Assembly (NCBI RefSeq): GCF_000517105.1
Contig: NZ_KI912148.1
Coordinates: 1,544,518-1,608,517, forward strand
From: Fischerella sp. PCC 9605
GTDB lineage: Bacteria > Cyanobacteriota > Cyanobacteriia > Cyanobacteriales > Nostocaceae
Length of the DNA stretch: 64,000 bases
Direction: 5' to 3'
Below the pieces are notes generated by a model. That model was not told the origin of the DNA, did no database searches, and worked only from the letters and a program-made list of their open reading frames with translations. Both the position numbers and the translations under genes were made by a program. Positions 1 to 8,010 of the stretch are shown here, in pieces. Each line of letters opens with the position of its first letter. Position 1 is the first letter of the stretch.

Positions 1-47
1 AATGACTAATAACCAATGACCAATGACCAATAACCAATGACTAATTG
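1..47. repeat. heptamer tandem repeat before the first gene
   Basis: Degenerate ATGACCA / ATAACCA heptamers run right up to the first start codon. The same class of repeat occurs upstream of proB (about 3890-3940), upstream of murQ (about 41996-42020) and near 32250. Short tandem heptamers of this type are well known in heterocystous cyanobacteria. No ribosome binding site is visible inside it. Confidence 0.7.
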
Positions 48-50
48 ACT

Positions 51-1076
51 ATGTCCCGTTCCAAAGCTATAACTTATTACATTACAGCCCGTTTGCTGTT
101 AGCTCCACTCCAGTTGTTAACTATCATTACCATCGTGTTTCTGTTGCTGAGATCAACACCTGGAGATCCAGTTGACGCAATTTTGGGTGCGCGTGCGCCA
201 GAAAGCGCTAAGGAAGAATTGCGAAAACAACTCGGTTTAAACTTGCCTTTATGGTTGCAGTACTTAAATTACATGGGCAACTTGCTACGCTTCGATATGG
301 GCAAATCTATTGCCAGTCGGGGACAACAAGTTTGGGATATCATTTGGCAATATTTCCCAGCGACAGCAGAGTTAGCTATATATAGTATCGCGATCGCTCT
401 AGTTGTTGGTATTGCTGTTGGTATTATTTCTGCTTCCCGTCCTGGTACCGCTGTAGATGTAGGGGGAAGATTGTTTGGAATCGTCACCTACTCACTACCC
501 ATGTTTTGGGCAGGAATGGTACTACAATTGATTTTCGCTGTTCAGCTTGATTGGTTGCCCTTGGGAACGCGTTATCCTGCAACACTACCAGCCCCAGAAG
601 CTATCACTGGTTTGTATACAATCGATAGTCTCTTAAGAGGCAACTTTACTCAGTTTTTCACTGCTGCACAATATCTCATTCTACCTTGTTGTACTTTGGG
701 AATCTTGCTCAGTGGTATTTTTGAGCGAATTGTGCGTGTGAATTTAAAGCAAACAATGCAAGCAGATTATGTAGAGGCTGCTAGAGCTAGAGGTATTCCT
801 GAAAAAACAATTTTATTTTCTCATGCCTTAAAAAATGCTCTAATTCCAGTGATTACCGTCCTAGGATTGACGTTTGCCTCTCTATTGGGAGGAGCAATTT
901 TAACCGAAGTCACATTTTCGTGGCCTGGATTGGCAAATAGACTATATCAAGGAATTTCGGAGCGAGATTATCCTACAGTCCAAGGAATCATGGTATTTTT
1001 TGGAGCTATTGTAGTTGGGGCAAGCATTTTAATTGATATTTTCAACGCCTACGTAGACCCACGAATTCGTTACTAG
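51..1076 (+). CDS. peptide/nickel-type ABC transporter permease (DppB/OppB family)
   Basis: Inner-membrane permease of a binding-protein-dependent oligopeptide importer. The 341-residue protein has an N-terminal membrane helix, a periplasmic loop with the STPGDP motif typical of DppB (about residues 35-45), further membrane segments, and the EAA-loop region (EAARARG ... HALKNALIPV) that docks on the ATPase. The ATG at 51 is preferred over an in-frame TTG at 45. No DppC, ATPase or binding protein follows; a fused DppD-DppF ATPase lies 51 kb away and may or may not be its partner. Family assignment is firm, substrate unknown. Confidence 0.93.
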   Translation: MSRSKAITYYITARLLLAPLQLLTIITIVFLLLRSTPGDPVDAILGARAPESAKEELRKQLGLNLPLWLQYLNYMGNLLRFDMGKSIASRGQQVWDIIWQYFPATAELAIYSIAIALVVGIAVGIISASRPGTAVDVGGRLFGIVTYSLPMFWAGMVLQLIFAVQLDWLPLGTRYPATLPAPEAITGLYTIDSLLRGNFTQFFTAAQYLILPCCTLGILLSGIFERIVRVNLKQTMQADYVEAARARGIPEKTILFSHALKNALIPVITVLGLTFASLLGGAILTEVTFSWPGLANRLYQGISERDYPTVQGIMVFFGAIVVGASILIDIFNAYVDPRIRY

Positions 1077-1228
1077 TGTTTGCTATTTAATTCTGTTAGA
1101 AGCTACGTAAAAATCTAAGGTGTCATGCTAGTTAGGCGTCCAGCTACATTACGAGTTTTTGCTAGTAGATACCTTTTTTTATAAAGATTGCAACAATAAA
1201 TATAAGACAGCTTTGTTGAGGTAAGGTT

Positions 1229-1549
1229 ATGAAACCTTTTACTTCAGTAGTTTTAGCAACATTCTTGGCTGCGGTTGCAACTTTAGGTTTTGAGCAAAGT
1301 GCCAAAGCTGATGTTATTATTCGGTACGATCGTGATGGTAACATATACTCTCGACAGTATCACCGTGGTTATAGAGGCAATAGCTACCAAATTTATCGTC
1401 CCAGATATCGGGTATATCGGAAGTATCACTATAGGCCTCGTATTAAGTATCGTTCAATTCGTCCGCGCTATCGAGTAGATTATCGAGACTATTACCCAAG
1501 ACCCTACCGCATTCGCTATCGTTATGACCGTTATCATTATAACGATTAG
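1229..1549 (+). CDS. small secreted Arg/Tyr-rich protein of unknown function
   Basis: A 106-residue protein with a clear Sec signal peptide (MKPFTSVVLATFLAAVATLGF, cleavage probably after AKA near residue 27). The mature part is built almost entirely of Tyr and Arg in YRPRYRV-like units, giving a very basic, aromatic, repetitive chain. GTAAGG just before the ATG resembles a weak ribosome binding site. I recognise no domain. Composition suggests binding to polyanionic surface material such as polysaccharide or peptidoglycan, but that is inference only. It stands alone between the permease gene and a repeat-rich gap. Confidence 0.75.
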   Translation: MKPFTSVVLATFLAAVATLGFEQSAKADVIIRYDRDGNIYSRQYHRGYRGNSYQIYRPRYRVYRKYHYRPRIKYRSIRPRYRVDYRDYYPRPYRIRYRYDRYHYND

Positions 1550-1554
1550 CTTTT

Positions 1555-1742
1555 AAACCTTCTATCTTGAAAATAGGGATTGGGGATTGGGAATAGGGGA
1601 TCGCCGAAGAGTTTTCATTCCTTCGTTGTGAGCGAAAAGCCCGTGGGGGTATGACTTGAAAGTAACCTCACCCTGTCAACAGAGGACACCCTCTTTGATC
1701 TCGCGGAGAGGGGCAAGGAGTGAGGTTTTTTCATACCTGGCA
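1555..1742. repeat. intergenic repeat block
   Basis: No gene seen. It contains the GGGATTGGGGATTGGG-type string also found near 5170, 35280 and 52735, then a segment beginning CTTGAAAGTAACCTCACCC and ending GAGGTTTTTTC that folds on itself. A sister copy sits at 21743-21805, inside the N-terminal codons of the CHAT gene. Confidence 0.6.
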
Positions 1743-1842
1743 GTGAAACTTGTTCCATAGGGATTCCCTCACTTGGGTTTTATGCGCTACGAAACTGTAT
1801 TAAGAGATTACAGTAAGGATAGCAGAGGATTCAGGAATCACT

Positions 1843-1905
1843 ATGGCAGCCCTCTACAGCTATGACCTACGTCAAAAAGCGATCGAGGCGGTAAAACGCA
1901 GCGTT
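1843..1905 (+). pseudogene. IS630-family transposase, 5' remnant
   Basis: The first 19 residues (MAALYSYDLRQKAIEAVKR) match the conserved start of cyanobacterial IS630-type transposases, which lead into a helix-turn-helix. After residue 19 the reading becomes unrelated and runs antisense into the 3' end of the Rieske gene. The catalytic DDE part is absent. It is a decayed insertion-sequence fragment; the formal frame stays open to 2043 but the later part is a shadow of the Rieske gene. Confidence 0.65.
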
Positions 1906-1946
1906 ATCGATGAAAGCCAGAATGGATTACTACAGCGAAATCGTAC

Positions 1947-2939
1947 TTACTTAGAAAACTTTGGTTCTACAATTTCCGGCCAACTCTCAAAATTGCGTCG
2001 TACCCAATCCATCCCCACTTCGTTATTGAGTTTAATTTTCTGAGGCGTATTCGGATAAATCTTCCGCAGAATATCCGTATCTTGTTCCACAACAACTTTG
2101 GCAAAGTTGAGAAACTTCTTGCCCAACACCTTAAATGCTGGATGTTTAGGTTTACCAAACATCAATATGTATGTGCGTGTCCGCATTTCTGACTCTGGTA
2201 CAAACAAATGGCATTGAGCAACTTTACCAATTGCCGTTTCCCCATGAAAGATGACTAAAGATGGAAAGTGATTTTCTAGATGTGCTTTAAGCTCTTTCGG
2301 CAACAGCAATAAATCAGGATTTTTGATTTTTTCGCCTAATGTTGTGGGTGCTGTGGGCATATTATAAAAAGCGTGAGATTCATGCCCATTGTCGATAAAT
2401 TTATCAAAATTTACTTCTTCGATCCGAAATAGGGGACGATGAGTACCATTTTGATGGTTGTAATCATGCATAATTAACAGCATAGTGATTAAGTCTGTCT
2501 CTACGCTGGTGTCTGCTATATAACCAATAAAGTCATACTCAGCAGCAATTTTATTCAATATGCTAGGAATAGGAGCTTTTGGTTCTTGTCCTCCATAAGA
2601 CCAAATAAAATCCCCTTGAATAATTAGTTCTAATGTTTGTGATTGCGGTAAGGTTTTTTTATTAGAGCCTGGCAAAATAGTGCAACCTTCACTATCAAAT
2701 TCCAAGGCATGAAAAGGGCAAACAACCACACTACTTTTATCTTTTTTCTGTTCACACCAACCTTCTGATAACATCGCTCCCATGTGAGGACAGGCGTTGG
2801 ATAAGGCGCTCACTTTGCCTGTTGCATCTTTCCACAGCACGTAGTCTGAACCGTAGATGGAAAATTTTTTGGGCTGGTTAACTTCCAACATTGATTTGTG
2901 TGCTAAGAGCCAAGGAGCACCAGCTAGCATTGATTTCAT
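1947..2939 (-). CDS. Rieske 2Fe-2S oxygenase (ring-hydroxylating type)
   Basis: A 330-residue protein with an N-terminal Rieske domain: CPH at about residues 50-52 and CPFH near 74-77 supply the two Cys/two His ligands of the [2Fe-2S] cluster. A catalytic domain follows with a D-x2-H-x4-H motif (DYNHQNGTH), the usual mononuclear iron site. The family uses O2 and electrons to oxidise aromatic or other hydrophobic substrates; the substrate is not evident. AAAGGA lies just before the start codon. It is divergent from a TetR gene, with two palindromes around its promoter. No reductase or ferredoxin gene is adjacent. Confidence 0.88.
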   Translation of the reverse strand: MKSMLAGAPWLLAHKSMLEVNQPKKFSIYGSDYVLWKDATGKVSALSNACPHMGAMLSEGWCEQKKDKSSVVVCPFHALEFDSEGCTILPGSNKKTLPQSQTLELIIQGDFIWSYGGQEPKAPIPSILNKIAAEYDFIGYIADTSVETDLITMLLIMHDYNHQNGTHRPLFRIEEVNFDKFIDNGHESHAFYNMPTAPTTLGEKIKNPDLLLLPKELKAHLENHFPSLVIFHGETAIGKVAQCHLFVPESEMRTRTYILMFGKPKHPAFKVLGKKFLNFAKVVVEQDTDILRKIYPNTPQKIKLNNEVGMDWVRRNFESWPEIVEPKFSK

Positions 2940-2952
2940 ATTATGTCCTTTT

Positions 2953-2973
2953 ATTAATTAATTTTTTAATTAG
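2953..2973. promoter_or_regulatory. putative TetR operator 1
   Basis: Near-perfect inverted repeat: ATTAATTAA, TTTT spacer, then TTAATTAG. It begins 13 bp upstream of the Rieske start codon and touches the predicted -10 box, so a bound repressor would block transcription. It is a near-identical copy of the palindrome at 3004-3025. Confidence 0.6.
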
Positions 2974-3001
2974 TATGTAACGGTAAAGAGTTTCTTGTCA
3001 A
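2972..3001 (-). promoter_or_regulatory. candidate promoter of the Rieske gene
   Basis: Read on the minus strand, TTGACA (2996-3001) is followed after 18 bp by CATACT (2972-2977). The two palindromes lie immediately on either side of this unit. The -10 box matches the consensus at only four of six positions. Confidence 0.45.
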
Positions 3002-3003
3002 CC

Positions 3004-3025
3004 ATTAATTAATTTTTTAATTAAT
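3004..3025. promoter_or_regulatory. putative TetR operator 2
   Basis: Perfect 9-4-9 palindrome: ATTAATTAA, TTTT, TTAATTAAT. It starts exactly 51 bp from the start of operator 1, about five helical turns, and abuts the -35 box of the divergent Rieske promoter. Confidence 0.62.
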
Positions 3026-3119
3026 TGAGTAATTACTCCTTGCTTGTGAAAATCTTCAAAACAGAGACTATACCTTGCGATAGGCTAGAAAAGCACATTC
3101 GTGGAAATTTAGTACAGTA

Positions 3120-3767
3120 GTGGTTCGTTCAGCTAAAACAAAACGCTCATCTAACAGCAGTCGCCAAGTTCGAGATCCGGAGGCGACAAAACAGCAGATT
3201 TTGGATGCAGCGGAAACGGAATTTTCCAAGCATGGGTTAAGTGGGGCGCGAATAGAGGCGATCGCCACCCGTGCAGGGGTAACTACAGCGATGATCCACT
3301 ACTATTTTGAGAACAAGGAAGGACTATATAAAACTGTGTTGCAACGTCCTGCGACTGAGTTGCATGACGCACTGCAACAACTAAATTTGGATACTTTACC
3401 ACCAGAAGAAGCTCTAAAGACTATGATTCGAGCTGCGATCGCCTACGAAGCGGCCCATCCTCATCGAGGGATGCTTTGGTTTCAGGAAGCCAACCAAAAT
3501 CAGGGCAAGTATTTTAAATTGGGCAACTGGCAAGAAACCTTCGCCCATGTCATCAAAATATTAGAACGGGGTATAGCAGAGAGAAAATTTCGTCAACTAG
3601 ACCCTTTTTTGGTATGCATACAGATTAGTGGCATCTGTACTTTATACTTTAATGCTCACGAAAACATCAAGCATCTTACCCCAAATGTGGATAGGTTGAG
3701 TCCAGAAATGATTGAGAAATACACCCAAGAAGCAATTAATTTAATCTTGGCAGGAGTGCGAGCGTGA
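3120..3767 (+). CDS. TetR/AcrR-family transcriptional regulator
   Basis: A 215-residue protein with a classic TetR N-terminus: a basic tail (residues 1-20), then TKQQILDAA and a helix-turn-helix of the form IATRAGVTTAMIHYYFENKEGLY near residues 45-70. The C-terminal part is a helical ligand-binding domain. The start is GTG at 3120. By position it most likely represses the divergent Rieske gene, and possibly itself, through the two palindromes at 2953-3025. The ligand is unknown, perhaps a substrate of the oxygenase. Confidence 0.9.
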   Translation: MVRSAKTKRSSNSSRQVRDPEATKQQILDAAETEFSKHGLSGARIEAIATRAGVTTAMIHYYFENKEGLYKTVLQRPATELHDALQQLNLDTLPPEEALKTMIRAAIAYEAAHPHRGMLWFQEANQNQGKYFKLGNWQETFAHVIKILERGIAERKFRQLDPFLVCIQISGICTLYFNAHENIKHLTPNVDRLSPEMIEKYTQEAINLILAGVRA

Positions 3768-3774
3768 GAGTGGG

Positions 3775-3822
3775 GGAGTGGGAGATGGGGAGATGGGGAG
3801 ATGGGGAGATGGGGAGAAAATA
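3775..3822. repeat. GATGGGGA tandem repeat
   Basis: About five units of GGGGAGAT-type octamers directly after the TetR stop codon. Simple tandem repeat, no coding function seen. Confidence 0.8.
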
Positions 3823-3881
3823 ATTCAAAATTTAAAATTCAAAATTCCCAACGAAGAATCTTTTTGACATTTGATTTTTGA

Positions 3882-3940
3882 CTTGTTACGCCACTAACCA
3901 CTAACTACTAACTACTAACGAATGACAAATGACCAATGAC
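3882..3940. repeat. heptamer tandem repeats abutting proB
   Basis: CACTAAC / TACTAAC heptamers pass into AATGACA / AATGACC units that overlap the proB start codon. The start ATG is itself part of a repeat unit, so the repeat probably shaped the translation start. Confidence 0.7.
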
Positions 3941-5057
3941 TAAAACGATTGTTGTTAAAATCGGGACTTCTAGTCTTACTCAACCAGAAACAGGAAAATT
4001 GGCAATTTCTACGATTGCAACCTTAGCAGAAACACTCTCGCATTTACAACAACAGGGACATCGGATGATTTTGGTTTCTTCTGGTGCTGTTGGAGTGGGT
4101 TGTGCGCGCCTAGGTTTAGGCGAAAGACCAAAGGCGATCGCCCTCAAACAAGCAGTGGCAGCAGTTGGACAAGGGCGTTTAATCCGTGTATATGATGATT
4201 TATTTAATACCTTACAACAACCTATAGCTCAAGTATTGCTTACCCGCAGCGACTTAGTACAGCGCAGTCGCTATCTGAATGTCTACAAAACCTTTAAGGA
4301 ATTACTGGAACTAGGGGTAATTCCTGTGGTGAATGAAAATGATACCGTAGCAGTGGAGGAATTAAAATTTGGAGACAATGACACTCTTTCGGCTTTAGTT
4401 GCTAGTTTAGTACATGCAGATTGGCTATTTTTACTTACCGACGTAGATAGACTTTACTCAGCCGATCCCCGTTCCGTACCGGATGCCCAGCCGATCGCAT
4501 TAGTTAGCAATCTCAAGGAATTAGAAGAATTACAGGTGCAAACAGGCACTCAAGGTTCCCAATGGGGTACGGGTGGTATGGTGACAAAAATTTCTGCCGC
4601 ACGAATTGCCATTGCTGCTGGTGTTCGCACCGTAATTACCGAAGGTAAATATCCCCAAAATATAGAAAAAATATTACATGGAGAACTACTTGGCACTCAC
4701 TTTGAACCACAACCGGAGCCAACCTCGGCTCGCAAACGCTGGATAGCTTACGGTCTACTTCCTACTGGCAAATTATATTTAGATGAAGGAGCAGTGGTAG
4801 CAATTTCGCAAGCAGGCAAATCTTTATTAGCTGCTGGCATTACCGCTGTGGAAGGCGAATTTGATACCCAAGAAGCCGTGCTATTATGCGATCCAAGAGG
4901 TAAAGAAATTGCTAGAGGACTTGTAAACTACACCAGTGCTGAACTGCAAAAAATTCGCGGGTGTCGTTCGAGCGAAATTGCAGTGATTTTGGGATATGAA
5001 AGTGGAGAAACGGCGGAAACAGTGATTCACCGAGATAATTTGGTTTTGACTACTTAA
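3936..5057 (+). CDS. proB: glutamate 5-kinase
   Basis: Catalyses ATP-dependent phosphorylation of glutamate, first step of proline synthesis, in the cytoplasm. The 373 residues match the usual length of the two-domain form. The amino-acid kinase domain (1 to about 255) shows [10 protein letters not shown], the SSGAVGVG loop, NENDTVA and GTGGMVTKI substrate- and nucleotide-binding motifs. A C-terminal PUA domain (about 275-360) carries the [11 protein letters not shown]-like signature (here [13 protein letters not shown]). proA is not adjacent. Feedback inhibition by proline is known for the family. Confidence 0.97.
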   Translation: MTKTIVVKIGTSSLTQPETGKLAISTIATLAETLSHLQQQGHRMILVSSGAVGVGCARLGLGERPKAIALKQAVAAVGQGRLIRVYDDLFNTLQQPIAQVLLTRSDLVQRSRYLNVYKTFKELLELGVIPVVNENDTVAVEELKFGDNDTLSALVASLVHADWLFLLTDVDRLYSADPRSVPDAQPIALVSNLKELEELQVQTGTQGSQWGTGGMVTKISAARIAIAAGVRTVITEGKYPQNIEKILHGELLGTHFEPQPEPTSARKRWIAYGLLPTGKLYLDEGAVVAISQAGKSLLAAGITAVEGEFDTQEAVLLCDPRGKEIARGLVNYTSAELQKIRGCRSSEIAVILGYESGETAETVIHRDNLVLTT

Positions 5058-5088
5058 GCTCATTCCTCGGAGTTGTGCGCTCTTTCTC

Positions 5089-5111
5089 GTTACCAGATTC
5101 AACCTGGTAAC
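5089..5111. repeat. GTTACCAG hairpin repeat, copy 1
   Basis: Inverted repeat GTTACCAGATT, C, AACCTGGTAAC, 31 bp after proB. It belongs to a family with copies at 35457 and 43134. It may serve as a transcription stop for proB, though no T-run follows. Confidence 0.6.
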
Positions 5112-5389
5112 GAGAGTTTGTTGCATAGGCGAATCACACAACGAGGGAATGAAAATCTCTTCCCCGATTCTCAATCCCCAATCCCTATTTTCAAGTTAGA
5201 CGTCCATGCGATTTCATCACACACCAAACGGATGAAAATAAATCTTTCCTTTCCCCCTTAACCTTTCACGCCAGTCGCTAGAACGGAGGAGCCACTGCGG
5301 TGGACGGGTTTCCCGGCATAAAGCACGTGGCGTGGAACCTCCAAGGGCGTGCTGGCTCCCCTTTCCCCTATTTTCAAGATAGATATAAA
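5112..5389. repeat. repeat-rich gap between proB and the hydrolase gene
   Basis: No convincing gene. It holds a GGGATTGGGGA-type string on the opposite strand (about 5165-5190) and a GC-rich segment (about 5272-5372) with CGCCAGTCGC ... GTGCTGGCTCCCC, a common dispersed repeat in Nostocales. Confidence 0.5.
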
Positions 5390-6250
5390 TTAACGTTTGT
5401 AGACCAAGAAACCAGCGATCGCATCTAGAAGCGCTTCTTTTTCATCTACCCGAATCAAGTGACCGCTATTTTCAAAGATTCTTAAGTCGGCGTTGGGAAT
5501 TGCTTTAGCAATTTCAGAGGAGAATTCTGGAGGACAAATCCAGTCATGCCGCCCGCCAATTACTAAAGTCGGTGCAGTAATCTTGTATAGCCGATCGAGG
5601 ACGTTGTAGTTCCGCAGAAAGCCACCAAAGGCAACATTAATGGCATCGACAGAGAAAATAGTCCGATCCCAAGTTTTGCCAGATGAGGAGGGATCGTAGG
5701 TCAGCGAATACATTGATCCCATGACTTTAAAATACTCCCGTAGTTGTTCCTCATTTTCAAAAGAACCATTCCAAAGTCGCTGGGCAATTTTCTTTTGTTC
5801 TTCGGTTCCTCGATGTGCCAAAATCTCTTTGGCTCGCTCTAGAAAGCGGTAATTAGCCGCCGTGGCAATGACAATCAGATGCGATATATTCTGGGGATAG
5901 CGAACCGCATAAGAAAGAGCAACCATACCGCCGTAGGAAGTGCCAATGACAACAATTTGGTCAAGACCTAGGTAACGGCGCAATGCTTCCATATCTTCGA
6001 CATTGTTGTCTAGGGTGTAGGTTTGCTTCGATCCCCGGGCAGAACGTCCCTGGCCTCGATGGTCAAAATAAACTAGTTGCAGCTTTTGAGCGAGAGGAGA
6101 GAAGGCGGGTTTATAGGAAGTATGATCCGCACCAGGGCCACCGTGAATCAAAAAGGCAACAGGTTTGGTGTGAATGCGATCGCCATCCACTACTAAAGAA
6201 GAACCTTCCACATCAAAGAAAATCTCTGTATCTCGAATTTTTGCTCGCAT
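5390..6250 (-). CDS. alpha/beta hydrolase, proline iminopeptidase-like
   Basis: A 286-residue soluble hydrolase. HGGPG (about residues 36-40) is the oxyanion-hole motif typical of prolyl iminopeptidases. GTSYGG near residue 105 is the nucleophile elbow with catalytic Ser. RHDW near 235 supplies Asp and NSGHL near 262 the catalytic His. Substrate is not certain: the family includes prolyl iminopeptidases, esterases and lactonases. The VOC gene lies upstream on the same strand about 95 bp away; co-transcription is possible but not shown. Confidence 0.88.
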   Translation of the reverse strand: MRAKIRDTEIFFDVEGSSLVVDGDRIHTKPVAFLIHGGPGADHTSYKPAFSPLAQKLQLVYFDHRGQGRSARGSKQTYTLDNNVEDMEALRRYLGLDQIVVIGTSYGGMVALSYAVRYPQNISHLIVIATAANYRFLERAKEILAHRGTEEQKKIAQRLWNGSFENEEQLREYFKVMGSMYSLTYDPSSSGKTWDRTIFSVDAINVAFGGFLRNYNVLDRLYKITAPTLVIGGRHDWICPPEFSSEIAKAIPNADLRIFENSGHLIRVDEKEALLDAIAGFLVYKR

Positions 6251-6344
6251 TTTTCACTCCTCCCTACATGCCAATTTTCCCTTAAAATCGGTTGTGGTTG
6301 GCGGTAAGAGTATGTGCGGTGCGATCGCTATTTCACCATCTTTA

Positions 6345-6710
6345 CTATGGACGGGTCAGCAATTCTAGGTTATGGCCATCAATATCGTAGAAATAAAAGC
6401 CACGACCCCCTTTTCTGTGATTGATTTGACCTTTGTTCTGGTGCATGGGGTCACTACTGTATTCAAGACCTGCCTCTTTCACCCGTGCAAAGATGGCATC
6501 AAATTCTTCATCACTAACATGAAACGCATAGTGATGTGACTCAAATTTCTCCCTGTCGGCAAAGTCAAGTGTCAGCGTATCATTGACATGCACAGCGGCA
6601 AAAGGGCCAACAGGAGAATCAACCTTCAGACCAAAAATATGAGCAAAAAAACGTGCTGATGCTTCTTTATCACGGGCAGGCACTATGGTGTGATTTAGAG
6701 TAATTGTCAT
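6345..6710 (-). CDS. VOC (glyoxalase/bleomycin-resistance) family protein
   Basis: A 121-residue single VOC domain with paired beta-alpha-beta-beta-beta modules. Likely metal ligands are His near residue 6 (NHTIVPARD), His near 81 (HHYAFHV) and Glu near 116 (HNLELL). The ending GRGFYFYDIDGHNLELL is typical of ring-cleavage or glyoxalase-like members. The exact reaction cannot be told. A GGAG-type ribosome binding site precedes the ATG. A second, unrelated-length VOC gene is at 17907. Confidence 0.88.
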   Translation of the reverse strand: MTITLNHTIVPARDKEASARFFAHIFGLKVDSPVGPFAAVHVNDTLTLDFADREKFESHHYAFHVSDEEFDAIFARVKEAGLEYSSDPMHQNKGQINHRKGGRGFYFYDIDGHNLELLTRP

Positions 6711-6879
6711 GTCACACCTCTCCTCCTTATTTGGGCGATCGTTATTACTAACTCTCTATCAGAGTTGATAACAACAAAGTTCTTTGTTTACTTTGATGCA
6801 ATTCTTCTCTATTTTAATCTTTTTGTTACTGACACCAGCGGGGCAGCAAGCTTCGAGTCAAATCAACTAAGCATCACCG

Positions 6880-7095
6880 GGTGTCAGTGAAGAAATTCTT
6901 GGACGGGCACTCAAAGACTTTGCTAAACGAGAGCAAGTTGTTATTGCTACTAAAGTTTACAACCAAGTGGGCGATGCTATCAATGATCGAGGACTATTTC
7001 GCAAACATATTTTTGATGCGATCGATGTCTCACTGGAGCGATTCCAGAATGATTGCGTAGATTTGTACTAAATTCATCGTTGGGGCTATGAGACA
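6880..7095 (+). pseudogene. aldo/keto reductase, internal fragment with stop
   Basis: The plus frame reads GVSEEILGRALKDFAKRE, then QVVIATKVYN, RGLFRKHIFDAIDVSLERF and DCVDLY, followed by TAA (7069-7071) where intact relatives have Gln, then IHRWGYE. This is the NADPH-dependent aldo/keto reductase segment around the catalytic Lys (ATKV). Both the start and the last two thirds of the gene are missing. A CAA to TAA change would explain the stop. It marks the edge of the toxin-antitoxin island. Confidence 0.75.
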
Positions 7096-7142
7096 CGAAG
7101 CTATGAGACACGAATTAGCGATCGCCCTACAGACGCCCTCAA

Positions 7143-7230
7143 AGGCGATCGCTTATAGACAGTTTTCTCCCTTGCTCTTTGGGCAGAATTTAGTATTTGT
7201 ATGTGAGCGATCGCAGTAATGCGCGATCGC
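7143..7230. repeat. TA-island repeat, copy 1
   Basis: Pattern: GGCGATCGCT, AGACAGTTT, CTCCCTTGCTCTT, TTTAGTATTTG, TGTGAGCGATCGC. It is the most diverged of four copies (others at 8690, 9539 and 11271), all placed between small toxin-antitoxin genes. It lies just past the toxin stop at 7248. Confidence 0.6.
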
Positions 7231-7247
7231 TGAGAAACATTAATTTA

Positions 7248-7655
7248 CTACAACTGTTTCAGTAGCTGATTAACAGATAACACGGGCATAGTTGCACTTG
7301 AAAAATCATGATCGCGGGTAACAATTGCATCTAAACCTTGAGCAATTGCACAAGCAATTTGTACAGCGTCTTCAAAATCTGCTAAACCTGACGTTAAAGC
7401 AACTTCCAAAACAGTGCGATCAACAGGGCAAACCTCCATAACTGCCAGTATGATAGAGATTGTCTGCCTTGCTCGTTCGAGACTTTGGGTTTGCCTTTTG
7501 GCTATGTAGAAAATATCCGTTAGCGTTGTTGCAGTGACATAACCTACAACTTGTCCAGCACCGATCGCTTGAAACAAGGCTTCTGCATCCGACAAAAATG
7601 GCTCCCGCTCTAGCAAGAAATCAAGAACAATGTTGGTATCGATGAGAACTCTCAC
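7248..7655 (-). CDS. PIN-domain toxin (VapC-like)
   Basis: A 135-residue PIN-domain ribonuclease, probably the toxin of a type II pair. Acidic active-site residues are visible: DTN at residues 6-8, an Asp/Glu in LTDIFYI, DFEDAVQ near 93-99 and TRDHDF near 112-117. It overlaps the upstream antitoxin gene by 4 bp (ATGA). VapC-type toxins cut tRNA or rRNA; the target here is unknown. Fold and context are convincing. Confidence 0.88.
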   Translation of the reverse strand: MRVLIDTNIVLDFLLEREPFLSDAEALFQAIGAGQVVGYVTATTLTDIFYIAKRQTQSLERARQTISIILAVMEVCPVDRTVLEVALTSGLADFEDAVQIACAIAQGLDAIVTRDHDFSSATMPVLSVNQLLKQL

Positions 7656-7882
7656 TTGAGATACTTCTCCACTCGATACTCTTCCAGCATTGCCTCGATC
7701 TGAGCGTCAGTGGGTGGCGGCTGGTCTGTTTTTAGCAAACCACGCATCTGATTAATCAGAGTCTTTCGATTTGGTTGTAGGTTTAGATTGCCTTTTAGGG
7801 ATTCAATGATGTCACTGACTAATGCGAGGCGATCGCTCACCGATAAGTTACGGGCTTGCTCTTTCAACTTTTGCAATGACAT
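7652..7882 (-). CDS. antitoxin partner of the PIN toxin
   Basis: A 76-residue helical protein, first gene of the pair, overlapping the toxin start by 4 bp. The N-terminal MSLQKLKEQARNLSVSDRL region resembles the dimerising part of cyanobacterial antitoxins paired with PIN toxins. The C-terminal tail, rich in acidic residues and Pro (DQPPPTDAQIEAML), is the likely toxin-wrapping part. No classical DNA-binding fold is obvious. Confidence 0.75.
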   Translation of the reverse strand: MSLQKLKEQARNLSVSDRLALVSDIIESLKGNLNLQPNRKTLINQMRGLLKTDQPPPTDAQIEAMLEEYRVEKYLK

Positions 7883-8010
7883 GAAAACTACTCCAACGAT
7901 CGCTGGTATCTAGATTCTAATATGAGTGATCGCTCATCTGTAGCCTAGTTTTATTCACAAGAGAATGTCCTTTACAATCCAGTGTTAGGTGGCTGGCGAC
8001 TACTCACAAT

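Noticed and set aside
5073-5261. 62-residue plus frame after proB
   Set aside because: Runs through the hairpin repeat and a GGGATTGGGGA-type string; not a plausible protein.
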